Shown one piece after another: positions 41,475 to 50,706 of a DNA stretch of 64,000 nt. This DNA is from Mycobacterium malmoense (GTDB lineage: Bacteria; Actinomycetota; Actinomycetes; Mycobacteriales; Mycobacteriaceae), in the NCBI RefSeq assembly GCF_019645855.1, contig NZ_CP080999.1:1984001-2048000 (forward strand), read 5' to 3'. Both the position numbers and the translations under genes were made by a program. Position 1 is the stretch's first letter. Every line of letters starts with the position of its first letter. The notes beneath the pieces are model-generated. The model did no database searches, was not told the DNA's origin, and saw nothing but the letters and a program-made list of their open reading frames with translations.

Positions 41475-42523
41475 GCGAGTTCGACGACCCGGACGAGCGC
41501 GAGGTCTCGCCGGCGCTGACCGTCGGCGAGGGCGACATCGACGGCAGCCTGCGGCCCCGCTCGCTGGGGGAGTTCATCGGCCAGCCGCGGGTCCGCGAGC
41601 AGCTGCAGCTGGTGATCGAGGGGGCCAAGAACCGCGGCGGCACCCCGGATCACATCCTGCTGTCCGGCCCGCCGGGGCTGGGCAAGACGTCGCTGGCGAT
41701 GATCATCGCCGCCGAGCTGGGGTCCTCGCTGCGGGTGACGTCCGGCCCGGCGCTGGAACGCGCCGGCGACCTGGCCGCGATGCTGTCCAACCTGGTCGAG
41801 CACGACGTGCTGTTCATCGACGAGATCCACCGCATCGCCCGGCCCGCCGAGGAGATGCTCTACCTGGCGATGGAGGACTTCCGGGTCGACGTGGTCGTCG
41901 GCAAGGGCCCCGGGGCGACGTCGATTCCGCTGGAGGTGGCGCCCTTCACCCTGGTCGGCGCCACCACCCGGTCCGGCGCGCTGACCGGCCCGCTGCGCGA
42001 CCGGTTCGGTTTCACCGCGCACATGGACTTCTACGAGCCCGCCGAGCTGGAGCGGGTGCTAGCGCGTTCCGCCGGGATTCTCGGCATCGAGCTGGGCGCC
42101 GCCGCCGGCGCGGAGATCGCCCGCCGGTCGCGGGGCACGCCGCGGATCGCCAACCGGCTGCTGCGCCGGGTCCGCGACTTCGCCGAGGTGCGCGCCGACG
42201 GCGTGATCACCCGCGACGTCGCCAAGTCCGCGTTAGAGGTCTACGACGTCGACGAGCTGGGCCTCGACCGGCTGGACCGGGCGGTGCTGTCGGCGCTGAC
42301 CCGCGGCTTCGGTGGCGGCCCGGTCGGGGTGTCGACGCTCGCCGTGGCGGTCGGCGAGGAGGCCGCCACCGTGGAAGAGGTGTGCGAGCCCTTCCTGGTG
42401 CGCGCCGGCATGGTCGCGCGCACCCCGCGGGGCCGGGTGGCCACCGCGCAGGCCTGGACCCACCTCGGCATGACGCCGCCGGCCGGGGCCGCCGGGTTGG
42501 GCCAGCCCGGGCTGTTCGACTAG
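41471..42523 (+). CDS. ruvB: Holliday junction helicase motor RuvB
   Basis: A 350-residue AAA+ ATPase. Walker A GPPGLGKTS, Walker B DEIHR, sensor 1 region ATTRSG and sensor 2 RGTPRIANRLLRR, then a winged helix (TPRGRVATAQAWTHLG). It drives branch migration with RuvA. It is convergent with the PE_PGRS gene, 4 bp apart. Confidence 0.96.
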   Translation: MSEFDDPDEREVSPALTVGEGDIDGSLRPRSLGEFIGQPRVREQLQLVIEGAKNRGGTPDHILLSGPPGLGKTSLAMIIAAELGSSLRVTSGPALERAGDLAAMLSNLVEHDVLFIDEIHRIARPAEEMLYLAMEDFRVDVVVGKGPGATSIPLEVAPFTLVGATTRSGALTGPLRDRFGFTAHMDFYEPAELERVLARSAGILGIELGAAAGAEIARRSRGTPRIANRLLRRVRDFAEVRADGVITRDVAKSALEVYDVDELGLDRLDRAVLSALTRGFGGGPVGVSTLAVAVGEEAATVEEVCEPFLVRAGMVARTPRGRVATAQAWTHLGMTPPAGAAGLGQPGLFD

Positions 42524-42527
42524 GCGG

Positions 42528-44072
42528 CTACGACGATCCGTTCGTCCCGTCAGCGCCACCATATGTGCCGCCGCTGCCGCCGATGCCCCCATTCCCACCG
42601 TTGACGCCGTTACCGCCGTTACCGCCGAAGCCGATGAGCGCCGGCTCGAAGGAGCCGTCGGAAGTTAAGCCAGCGTTGCCGCCGTTGCCGCCATCGGCAG
42701 CCTCGACGCCGCTGCCGCCGGTGCCGCCATGCCCGCCGACGCCGATGCTGAGTAGCCCGCCGCCGTCGCCGCCGTCACCGCCATGGCCGCCGGTTCCAAT
42801 GTGAGTGGAGCTGCCAAAACCGCCGACGCCGCCGACGCCGCCGAGGCCCGCACCGATGAGCGCGGCGCCCTGGCCGCCGTGGCCGCCGGCGCCACCGGTG
42901 TCGGTGGCGAACCCGCCGACGCCGCCGACGCCGCCGAGACCTGCGCCGATGAGCGCGGCGCCCACGCCGCCCTGGCCGCCCGCGCCGCCGGTGTCGGTGC
43001 CGGTGCCCCCGATGCTGCCGGCGCCGCCGACACCCGCGCCGATGAGCGCGGCGCCCACGCCGCCCTGGCCGCCCGCGCCGCCGGTGTCGGTGCCGGTGCC
43101 CCCGGCGCCGCCGGCACCGCCGACGCCCGCGCCGATGAGCGCAGAGGCCTCGCCGCCCTGGCCGCCGATGCCGCCGATGTCATGGGCGGTGCCGCCGGTG
43201 CCGCCGGCACCGCCCATGCCAAAGAGCAGACCGTCTCCGGCGCCGCCGGTGCCCCCGGCACCACCGGCGGTATAGCCCTTTCCGCCGGCGCCGGCCGCAC
43301 CGCCGACTGCTCCGAGTCCGCTGCTAGCGCCGCCGTTGCCGCCGGCCCCGCCAGTTCCATTGACAGCCTCACCGCCAGCACCGCCGTTGCCTCCCGAGCC
43401 GAGCAATGGGGCGTCGCCGCCGGCCCCGCCAGCACCACCTGTCGCGCCAGCAACGGTCGTCGCACCTCCGGCACCGCCGGCGCCACCGTTGCCGAACAGC
43501 CACCCGCCATGACCGCCGGCACCGCCGGCCCCGCCCAAAAAGCCGTTGCCGCCTCCTCCGCCGTTACCGATCAATCCCGCCACGCCACCGTTGCCGCCGA
43601 CCTCGCTAGTGGTGCCGCTGGTGAAGCTGTAGCCCGTACCACCATTGCCGTACAAGATCCCGCCCGCCCCGCCGTTGGGATTGGCCGCCGTGCCGGCGGC
43701 ACCGTTGCCGATGAGCGGGCGGCCCAACAGCGCGTTGGTCGGCGCATTGATCAATCCCAGCGCGTCCTGTTCGAACGTCTGTAACTGCGGCGCGTTCGCC
43801 GCCTCGGCGCTCGCATACGCTTCAGAAGCCGCACTCAGCGCTTGCACAAACTTCGAGTGAAACGTCGCCGCCTGGGCGTTCAGCGCCTGGTACGCCGACG
43901 CATATTCGGAAAATGCCGACGCAACGGCCGCCGACACCTCGTCAGCACCGGCCGCCAGTACCCCCGTCGTGGGCACTTCTGCCGCTGCGTGGGCTGCAGT
44001 CAGTGTCGAGCCGATGCCGAACAGGTCCTGCGCCACCGCCGTTAGCATCTCTGGAGTTGCGATCACGAACAC
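42528..44072 (-). CDS. PE_PGRS family protein (position of PE_PGRS44)
   Basis: A 514-residue protein. The PE domain (about 1-95) begins VFVIATPEMLTAVAQDL and includes the YASAYQ-type helix. After the LLGRPLIGNG linker comes a Gly/Ala-rich PGRS region of GGAGG and GGNGG repeats to the C-terminus. PE_PGRS proteins go to the cell surface by ESX-5. In H37Rv PE_PGRS44 lies between ruvB and fadD9 in the same orientation, so this is likely its positional orthologue. GTG start with AGGAGG upstream. Four 93-bp units lie inside the PGRS part. Confidence 0.93.
   Translation of the reverse strand: MFVIATPEMLTAVAQDLFGIGSTLTAAHAAAEVPTTGVLAAGADEVSAAVASAFSEYASAYQALNAQAATFHSKFVQALSAASEAYASAEAANAPQLQTFEQDALGLINAPTNALLGRPLIGNGAAGTAANPNGGAGGILYGNGGTGYSFTSGTTSEVGGNGGVAGLIGNGGGGGNGFLGGAGGAGGHGGWLFGNGGAGGAGGATTVAGATGGAGGAGGDAPLLGSGGNGGAGGEAVNGTGGAGGNGGASSGLGAVGGAAGAGGKGYTAGGAGGTGGAGDGLLFGMGGAGGTGGTAHDIGGIGGQGGEASALIGAGVGGAGGAGGTGTDTGGAGGQGGVGAALIGAGVGGAGSIGGTGTDTGGAGGQGGVGAALIGAGLGGVGGVGGFATDTGGAGGHGGQGAALIGAGLGGVGGVGGFGSSTHIGTGGHGGDGGDGGGLLSIGVGGHGGTGGSGVEAADGGNGGNAGLTSDGSFEPALIGFGGNGGNGVNGGNGGIGGSGGTYGGADGTNGSS
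42812..43183. repeat. Four 93-bp imperfect tandem repeats in the PGRS region
   Basis: The ALIGAG coding segment recurs with an exact spacing of 93 bp (the shared GAT lies at 42855, 42948, 43041 and 43134), encoding a 31-residue unit of the form TDTGGAGGQGGVGAALIGAG plus a variable 11-residue tail. Such long units are prone to copy-number change. Confidence 0.85.
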
Positions 44073-44382
44073 GCGAGATACCTCCTACAAAAGTCACGCC
44101 ACACCTAGGGATCACTACGTATTCGACACGTGACCACTAGCCACAGGTAATTTATCCCAGGGCGGCACCGCATGCCGGGTCTCCCGCAGATGTTTGTCCG
44201 TCCGCCGCGCCCAGCTGCCGCATCGCGTACTGAGTTGTTAACGCTCGCATCGATTTTTTTCGGGCTGGCCAAACCCATCGGCCAGCGCCGCGGAGGCCAT
44301 CCCGGGTTACATCTCGGCGCGGTCGGGTACCCAGCGGATGCCCGTGTAGCCGGCGTCAATCGAGGGGATGTGAGGAGACGCA
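44073..44382. other. 310-bp intergenic region, divergent promoters
   Basis: The gap lies between the PE_PGRS gene (leftward) and the membrane protein gene (rightward). It is less GC-rich than its neighbours, with GTAATTTATCCC near 44148 and a run of seven T at 44254. I see no gene, RNA or palindrome of note. Confidence 0.5.
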
Positions 44383-45042
44383 ATGAAACACGCAGAAAAA
44401 GACTACTCAGGCAGGGTGGGCATGCCGCGTTCGCGCGGGGCGGTCAGCGGCGTGCTCCTTGTCATCTTGGGTGCTTGGGGCGCCTTGATACCGTTCGTCG
44501 GCCCCCACCTCAACTTCGCCTACACACCCGATAAGGACTGGGTATGGACGTCGGCCCGGGGCTGGCTCGAAGTCCTGCCCGGTGCCGCCACCGCGGTGGG
44601 TGGACTGCTGCTCATCGTTTCGGCAAATCGGGTCGGCGCGATGGTGGGCGGCTGGCTGGCCGTCCTGGCCGGCGCGTGGTTTGTCGTCGGCGGTCAGGTC
44701 GCGCCGCTGTTGGGAATCGGGTCGGTCGGCGATCCGGTCGCGGCGACCGAGCGCAAACGCGCCGCGCTGGAGGTTTCCTATTTCTCCGGTCTGGGTGCCC
44801 TGATCGTCTTCGTGGCCGGGGTGGCGCTGGCGCGCACGGCGGCGCGGCTGGCCCGCGATGTGGAACCCCTGGCCGCCGAGCCATACGCGCCCGACGCGTC
44901 ATCGGGTGCGCTGACCAAGCCGCGGGATGGGCTCGCGTCTTCGGCGGCCGAGCCCAGGCGCGGGTGGCGCCGCCGGCGCGCGGGCGCGCCGCCGGGATCG
45001 CCGGGCGCCGCGTATCTGCGGTGGCCGCATCCGCAGCAGTGA
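44383..45042 (+). CDS. Four-helix membrane protein of unknown function
   Basis: A 219-residue protein. Four hydrophobic helices: SGVLLVILGAWGALIPFVG, AATAVGGLLLIVSA, VGGWLAVLAGAWFVVGG and GALIVFVAGVALARTAA. The C-terminal ~65 residues are Arg/Pro/Ala-rich and probably cytosolic. GAGGAG precedes the ATG. I do not recognise a family. It is convergent with fadD9, 12 bp apart. Confidence 0.78.
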   Translation: MKHAEKDYSGRVGMPRSRGAVSGVLLVILGAWGALIPFVGPHLNFAYTPDKDWVWTSARGWLEVLPGAATAVGGLLLIVSANRVGAMVGGWLAVLAGAWFVVGGQVAPLLGIGSVGDPVAATERKRAALEVSYFSGLGALIVFVAGVALARTAARLARDVEPLAAEPYAPDASSGALTKPRDGLASSAAEPRRGWRRRRAGAPPGSPGAAYLRWPHPQQ

Positions 45043-45054
45043 TCGCGTCGAGCG

Positions 45055-48000
45055 TCAGAGCAATCCGAGCAACTGCAGGTCGGTGACGTACTTGACGATG
45101 ATCGGCGCCGAGACGTGCGGAATGTCTTTGTCCGGGCCGATTTTCGCCTCCTGCACCGCGGCGCGGAACCGGTCGGTCGGCGCCAGCGATCCGCGGATCG
45201 GCTTTTCCGGCTTCTGGTAGTTGTGCAACAGCGGCAGCAGCGAGTACTGGCGCTGCCGCTCCGGCAGGGCCCGCATCGACCCTTCGAACCGGCGCAACCA
45301 TTCGCCGTAGTCGGCGATGCGCTGGATCGGGTAGCCCGCGATGGCTGGGTCGATGAGCCAGTCGACGTACTCGTCGAGGCCGATGCCGTCGTCGTACGGG
45401 TTCATCACGTGATACGTCTGGTAGCTGGGCCCGTTCTCCAGGGCCTGGGCACCCAGCGTGCAGATCGCCTCCGCGATGAACTCGACGGGCAGGCCGTCAT
45501 AGTGGGCGCGCTGCCGGTTGCCCTCGGGGTCGAACTCGTAGAACGAACCGGGCGCGATTCCCGTCGCGACCAGGCTCAGCATCAGCCGGGTGAACATGTC
45601 CGGCAGGTTGAGCTGCCCCGCGTAGGTGGTGTCGGCCAGGATCATGTCGCACCGGAACACCGCGACCGGCAGGCCGCACAGGTCGTGGGCCTCGCGCAGC
45701 AGCACCTCGCCGGCCCACTTGCTGTTGCCGTAGCCGTTGGCGTAGCCGTCGTTGACCTGGCGGGTCGGGCTGATCTCCCGGATGTCGGCGTCCTCGACGA
45801 ACGTGCCCGGCCCGATCTGGTCGCCCACCCCGATCGTCGACACGTAGGTGTACGGCTTCAGCTTCGTGGTGAGCGCGATCCGGATCAGCTCGGCGGTGCC
45901 CACCGCATTGGGGCCGAACAGCTCGCTGTACGGCAGCACGTGGTTGACCAGCGCCGCGGGGTCGACGATCAGGTCGACGGTGTCGGCCAGCCGCTGCCAG
46001 GTCCGCTGGTCCAGGCCGAGGTTGGCCTCGCCCTTGTCGCCGGCGATGACCTCGAGGTGGTCGCCGGCCAGTTCCCGGTAGTGCGCCAACAGCTTGGGGT
46101 CGCCGCTATCGAAGGTCTTGTCCAGCCGTTGCCGCGCGGCGGCGTTGTCCTTGGCCCGCACCAGGGCGATCACCTTGCCGTCGACCAGGTCCATCCGCTC
46201 CAGCCATTCCAGGGCCAGGTAGCGGCCCAGGAAACCCGTTGCGCCGGTGAGCAACACGGTGCGCACCTCGGAACCGGGCCGCGGCAGCGTGGGCGCGGCG
46301 GCCAGCGTCTTCGTGTCGATGAACTTGTCCAGCGTGAGGTCGCTCGCGCGCACCTCGACCGCGTCCCGGCCATGTACCAAGGCGAAGGTGGGCCGCTTCG
46401 TGCCCTGCCGCTCGCCCTCGATGTAGCCGGCGATGGCCGCCAAGTCGTTGGCCGGGCTGACGATGACACCCACCGGCACGTCGATGTCGAAGATCTCGCG
46501 CAGCAGGTTGCCGAATGTCAACGCCGACAACGAGTCTCCGCCCAGGTCGGTGAAGTGCGAATCGGGTGACAGGTCGGTGGTCGACGCGCCCAGCAGGGCG
46601 GCCGCGGCCCGGCTCACCGTCTGCAGCACGGGTGCCTCGGCGCCGCTGCGGCGCAGTTCGGCCAACTCGTTGGCCTGGCCCTCGGCCAGCTCAGCGTAGA
46701 GCCGTTCCAGCCGTTCGCCGTAGTGCTGCTTGAGCTTCGGCCACGCCAGCTTGCGGATGCCGGTGAGCAGACCGTTCTCCAGGGTGAACGGCGTGGTCTC
46801 GATGATGAAGTCGCGGGGCACCTCGTAGGACTGCAGGCCGGCCTCTTTGGCGACGTTCTGCAGCGAATCGGCGATCAGCGGCTTGAGCGCCTCAATATCG
46901 TTGTTAGCCAACGCATCTGGTGTGGGCACCACGACCGCCAACAGGTAAGGGTGCGCGCTGTTGCCGTAGACGTAGATCTGCCGGACCAGTGGGCTGTTGC
47001 CGAACGCGGCCTCCAGCTTCGCGAGGGTGACGAACTCGCCCTGCGCGAGCTTGAGCACGTTGTTGCGGCGATCGACGTAGACCAGCCGGCCGGGACCGAC
47101 CTCGGCGACGACGTCTCCGGTCCGGTAGTACCCGTCGGCGTCGAATACGTCGGCGGTGACCTGCGGCCGCTTGTAGTAGCCGGGGAACATGTTCTCGGTC
47201 TTCAGCAGCAACTCGCCCCGCGGATGCGGCCGGTCGGTGGAGAAGTAGCCCAGGTCCGGGACGTCGACCAGCTTGTAGTCGATGACGGGCGGGCGTTGCA
47301 CTTCGCCGTCGAACAAGACCATCCCGGCCTCGGTGGAGCCGTAGCCGTCCAGCAGATGCATCTCGAGCAGGGACTCGACCCACTCCTTCAGCTCCGGGGA
47401 GGTGGGCGCCGAGCCCGTCATCGCGAAGATGAACCGCCCGCCCAGCAGGTACTGCCGCTGTTCCTGAAGGACCTCGGTTTCGGCGGCGCGACGGGCCGCC
47501 TCGTCGGCGCCGTCGACGAGCCGCCGGTCCACCTGGCGCTGGAACTCGCCGAACAGGGTCTCCCAGATGCGCGGCACGAAGTTCAGCTCGGTGGGGCGCA
47601 CCAGCTCGAGGTCCTCGAGCAGCGTCGAGAGGTCGCTCTTGGCGGCGAAGTAGGCGGTGCCGCCGTTGCCGAGCGTGCCGTAGAGGATGCCGCGCCCCAT
47701 GACGTGGCTCATCGGCATGAAGTTGAGGGTGATCGACGCGGCGCTCTCCCCAAACCAGTTTCTGCTCGACCGGCGCCACATCTTGCCGACGTTGCTCTGC
47801 GGGTACATCGCGCCCTTGGGTGCGCCGGTGCTGCCGGAGGTGTAGATCAGCAGGGCCAGCGGGTCTTGCTCTTCGGGTGCCACGACGACCGTTGCCGGCA
47901 GCGCGCGCCCGCGCTCGACGGCGTCGGGCAGGGTCTCGACGGTGACCGTCGTGTCCGCCAGCCGCCCGCGAGCGGTTTCGACGGCCTCGCGGTGGTCGTC

Positions 48001-48597
48001 GACCTCGGGGTGGTAGTCGAACACCACCAGCTTGGCGGGCCCGGGGCCGGCTTGAATGCCGCTCAGGATCAGCTCGACGGCGTCGGGCAGTTGGTCCACG
48101 CTCGCCGCGATCACGCTGGGCTCGGTCTCGGCCACGATCGGCTGCAGCTGGGTGATCGCCGCGCTGGTCTGCAGCGGGACCGACACCGCGCCGATGGTGC
48201 CCAGCGCCACGTCGATGGTGGTGTAGTCGACGCTGTTGAAGCCCAGCGCGCAGACCCGGTCACCGGGCCGCACCGAGTCGTGGGTCAGGGCGCGGGCCAG
48301 CGCGTCGACGCGCTCGCCCAGTTCGCGGTAGGTGACGGTCTCGAAGCGGGGGAGCAGCTCGGCGACGGTCCGTCCGGTCTTGGGGTCCCTGACGAACTCC
48401 ACGGCGCGCCGCCCCAACGCCGGCCGGTCGGCGTAGCCCTCCAGCACGGTCGCCACGATCTGCGGCAATCGCAGCCCGGGCCGCTCAAGGGCCGCGGCGA
48501 CCGCCGGGTCGGGCCGGGCGGCGGCGAACTGGGGGTCGCTGGCGGATAGGTCCTCGATGCGGCGGGCGAGCCGCTCGTCATAGGTAACAGTCGACAT
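45055..48597 (-). CDS. fadD9: Carboxylic acid reductase FadD9
   Basis: An 1180-residue three-domain enzyme. Adenylation domain (about 1-640) with LLIYTSGSTGAPKGAMYPQ and GYGSTEAGM; carrier domain (about 650-740) with the phosphopantetheine Ser in GGDSLSALT; thioester reductase domain (about 760-1180) with the NADPH loop TGATGFLGRYLALEW and the SDR Tyr-Lys pair in YGNSKWAGE. It reduces fatty or aromatic acids to aldehydes with ATP and NADPH. Position and length agree with Rv2590. A phosphopantetheinyl transferase encoded elsewhere is needed. Confidence 0.95.
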   Translation of the reverse strand: MSTVTYDERLARRIEDLSASDPQFAAARPDPAVAAALERPGLRLPQIVATVLEGYADRPALGRRAVEFVRDPKTGRTVAELLPRFETVTYRELGERVDALARALTHDSVRPGDRVCALGFNSVDYTTIDVALGTIGAVSVPLQTSAAITQLQPIVAETEPSVIAASVDQLPDAVELILSGIQAGPGPAKLVVFDYHPEVDDHREAVETARGRLADTTVTVETLPDAVERGRALPATVVVAPEEQDPLALLIYTSGSTGAPKGAMYPQSNVGKMWRRSSRNWFGESAASITLNFMPMSHVMGRGILYGTLGNGGTAYFAAKSDLSTLLEDLELVRPTELNFVPRIWETLFGEFQRQVDRRLVDGADEAARRAAETEVLQEQRQYLLGGRFIFAMTGSAPTSPELKEWVESLLEMHLLDGYGSTEAGMVLFDGEVQRPPVIDYKLVDVPDLGYFSTDRPHPRGELLLKTENMFPGYYKRPQVTADVFDADGYYRTGDVVAEVGPGRLVYVDRRNNVLKLAQGEFVTLAKLEAAFGNSPLVRQIYVYGNSAHPYLLAVVVPTPDALANNDIEALKPLIADSLQNVAKEAGLQSYEVPRDFIIETTPFTLENGLLTGIRKLAWPKLKQHYGERLERLYAELAEGQANELAELRRSGAEAPVLQTVSRAAAALLGASTTDLSPDSHFTDLGGDSLSALTFGNLLREIFDIDVPVGVIVSPANDLAAIAGYIEGERQGTKRPTFALVHGRDAVEVRASDLTLDKFIDTKTLAAAPTLPRPGSEVRTVLLTGATGFLGRYLALEWLERMDLVDGKVIALVRAKDNAAARQRLDKTFDSGDPKLLAHYRELAGDHLEVIAGDKGEANLGLDQRTWQRLADTVDLIVDPAALVNHVLPYSELFGPNAVGTAELIRIALTTKLKPYTYVSTIGVGDQIGPGTFVEDADIREISPTRQVNDGYANGYGNSKWAGEVLLREAHDLCGLPVAVFRCDMILADTTYAGQLNLPDMFTRLMLSLVATGIAPGSFYEFDPEGNRQRAHYDGLPVEFIAEAICTLGAQALENGPSYQTYHVMNPYDDGIGLDEYVDWLIDPAIAGYPIQRIADYGEWLRRFEGSMRALPERQRQYSLLPLLHNYQKPEKPIRGSLAPTDRFRAAVQEAKIGPDKDIPHVSAPIIVKYVTDLQLLGLL

Positions 48598-48745
48598 AAC
48601 GATTCCCTCTTATCGGCCAAGAAGCTTAGGTGGTTCGATCGCGCGACGTTGCGCTGATAGATAGAACGTTAGCTAAACTAACGGGTATTCCTCAATGACC
48701 ACCCGCCCACCGATGGTGTGAGATTTCGCACCCCGGCCGCGGGGT

Positions 48746-50095
48746 CTACAGCTCGCCCAGGATCCGGCCCAGGATGTCGAGGCCCTCGACCAGTAGCTCG
48801 TCGCTGATGGTCAGCGGCGGCAGCAGCCGGATGACGTTGCCGAACATGCCGCAGGTCAACACGATGACCCCGGCCGCATGGGCCGCGGCGGCCAGCCTTT
48901 CGGTCAGTTCGGCGTCGGGGTCGGCGGTTCCCGACTTGACCAGCTCGATGGCGATCATGGCGCCGCGGCCGCGGACGTCGCCGATCCGGTCGTCGCCCGC
49001 CTGGAGCCGCAGCAGCCGCTCGGTCATTATTCGTTCGAGCTGCCGTGCCCGCTCGATGAGGCCGTCGCTCTCGATGGTCGCGATGGTGGCCAGCGCCGCC
49101 GCGCAGGCGACCGGGTTGCCGCCGAACGTGCCGCCCAGGCCGCCGACGTGCGGGGCGTCCATGATCTCGGCCCGGCCGGTCACCGCCGACAGCGGCAGTC
49201 CGTCGGCGATGGCCTTGGCGGTGCAGATCAGGTCGGGCTCCAAGCCGTCGGGGCCCTCGTGCTCGCAGGCGAACATCGCGCCGGTGCGCGCGAATCCGGT
49301 TTGCACCTCGTCGGCGATGAACACGACGCCGTTCTTGCGACACCAGTCCAGCAGGGCGGGCAGAAACCCCTCGGCCGGGACGATGAAGCCGCCTTCGCCG
49401 GCAATGGGCTCGATGAGGACGGCGGCGAGGTTGGCGGCGCCGACTTGGCTGTCGATGACACCGATGGCCCGGGCGGCGGCCTTGTCCCCGTCGGTGGCCA
49501 GTTCCTTGTCGAGCAGGCCGTCCCGGTAGGGGTAGGACAGCGGCGCCCGGTAGACCTCGGGCGCGAACGGACCGAAGCCGCTCTTGTAGGGCATGGACTT
49601 GGCGGTCAGTGCCATCGCCAGGTTGGTGCGGCCGTGGTAGGCGTGGTTGAACGCCACGACGGCGGGCTTGCGGGTGTAGGAACGCGCGACCTTGACGGCG
49701 TTCTCGACCGCTTCGGCGCCGGAATTGAACAGCACCGTGCGCTTCTCGCCCGTGCCAGGTGTGATCCGGTTGAGCTCCTCGGCGACGGCGACGTACCCCT
49801 CGTACGGGGCGACCATGAAGCAGGTGTGCGTGAAGTCGGCCACCTGCGCGCGCACCGCGTCCACCACGCGGGGCGACGAGTTGCCGATCGTGGTGACCGC
49901 GATGCCGGAACCCAGGTCGATGAGCCGGTTCCCGTCGACGTCCTCGACGATGCCGCCGCCGGCGCGGGCCACGAACACCCGCAGGGAGACGTTCACCGCG
50001 CGGGACACCGCCGCGGCCCGGCGTCTGTTCAGCTCCAGCGATGCGGGCCCGGGGATTTCGGTGACCAGCTGGCGACTCTGTTCGAGGCTGGCCAC
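48746..50095 (-). CDS. gabT: 4-aminobutyrate aminotransferase GabT
   Basis: A 449-residue class III PLP aminotransferase. FNSGAEAVENAVKVAR, FNHAYHGRTN, VFIADEVQTGFARTG (PLP Asp) and the Schiff-base Lys in ICTAKAIADGLPL are present. It moves the amino group of GABA to 2-oxoglutarate. GTG 50095 is the start, with GAGGAGG upstream; the frame extends to 50713 without good reason. Same length as Rv2589. Confidence 0.94.
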   Translation of the reverse strand: MASLEQSRQLVTEIPGPASLELNRRRAAAVSRAVNVSLRVFVARAGGGIVEDVDGNRLIDLGSGIAVTTIGNSSPRVVDAVRAQVADFTHTCFMVAPYEGYVAVAEELNRITPGTGEKRTVLFNSGAEAVENAVKVARSYTRKPAVVAFNHAYHGRTNLAMALTAKSMPYKSGFGPFAPEVYRAPLSYPYRDGLLDKELATDGDKAAARAIGVIDSQVGAANLAAVLIEPIAGEGGFIVPAEGFLPALLDWCRKNGVVFIADEVQTGFARTGAMFACEHEGPDGLEPDLICTAKAIADGLPLSAVTGRAEIMDAPHVGGLGGTFGGNPVACAAALATIATIESDGLIERARQLERIMTERLLRLQAGDDRIGDVRGRGAMIAIELVKSGTADPDAELTERLAAAAHAAGVIVLTCGMFGNVIRLLPPLTISDELLVEGLDILGRILGEL

Positions 50096-50263
50096 GACAT
50101 CCCTCCTCACCGCGGCGCGGCTGTCACGTCGCGGATAAAGCCTATCTGGTTGGCCGGGGGTCAGCCGGGCGGAGCGGGCGCGGTTGGGGACCTGCGGTGA
50201 TGGCAGACTGACCGTTACGAGGTGCGCATTAGCGCCGTATCGAACACGAAAGACAGGCGCGTA

Positions 50264-50629
50264 ATGGAGAGTTTGGTCTTGTTCTTGCCGTTCCTGCTCA
50301 TCATGGGCGGCTTCATGTACTTCGCGTCGCGTCGCCAGCGGCGAGCGATGCAGGCCACCATCGACCTGCAGGAGTCGCTGCGGCCGGGCGACCGGGTGCA
50401 CACCACGTCCGGGCTGCAGGCCACCGTCGTCGCGATCGCCGACGACACCGTCGACCTCGAGATCGCGCCGGGCGTGGTGACCACGTGGATGAAGCTGGCC
50501 GTCCGCGACCGGATCCTGCCGGACGACGACCTCGACGGTGCCGATGGTGCCGACGATTTGGAAGAATCCGACGAACGGGATGATTCCGCCGACTCCGCCG
50601 ACGAGAGCCGGGTCATCAAGGATTCTTGA
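50264..50629 (+). CDS. yajC: Sec translocon accessory protein YajC
   Basis: A 121-residue protein with one N-terminal helix (LVLFLPFLLIMGGFMYF), then the YajC domain (RPGDRVHTTSGLQATVVAI) and a highly acidic C-terminal tail of Asp/Glu/Ser. It associates with SecDF. It opens the yajC-secD-secF operon as in Rv2588c-Rv2586c. Confidence 0.93.
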   Translation: MESLVLFLPFLLIMGGFMYFASRRQRRAMQATIDLQESLRPGDRVHTTSGLQATVVAIADDTVDLEIAPGVVTTWMKLAVRDRILPDDDLDGADGADDLEESDERDDSADSADESRVIKDS

Positions 50630-50706
50630 CACGCCGCACGCGCGAAGGGAATGCACGTAGGCTCTGTCGGGACAAGAAACCGAATTCTCAAGGAGATATA
50701 AGGAAC

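Noticed and set aside
42812..43183. Regular repeats considered as a CRISPR array
   Set aside because: The 93-bp units are contiguous, in frame and coding, with no short constant repeat separated by unique spacers; no cas genes nearby.
42783..43784. Pro/Ala-rich open frames opposite the PE_PGRS gene
   Set aside because: They are the reverse reading of GGN repeats; the PE domain and ribosome site fix the coding strand.
45115..46569. A 484-codon open frame opposite fadD9
   Set aside because: Same reason: a shadow of the carboxylic acid reductase frame, with no recognisable motif.
48598..48745. Gap between fadD9 and gabT as a possible small gene
   Set aside because: 148 bp with no frame having a ribosome site; it probably holds only the fadD9 promoter and the gabT 3' end.
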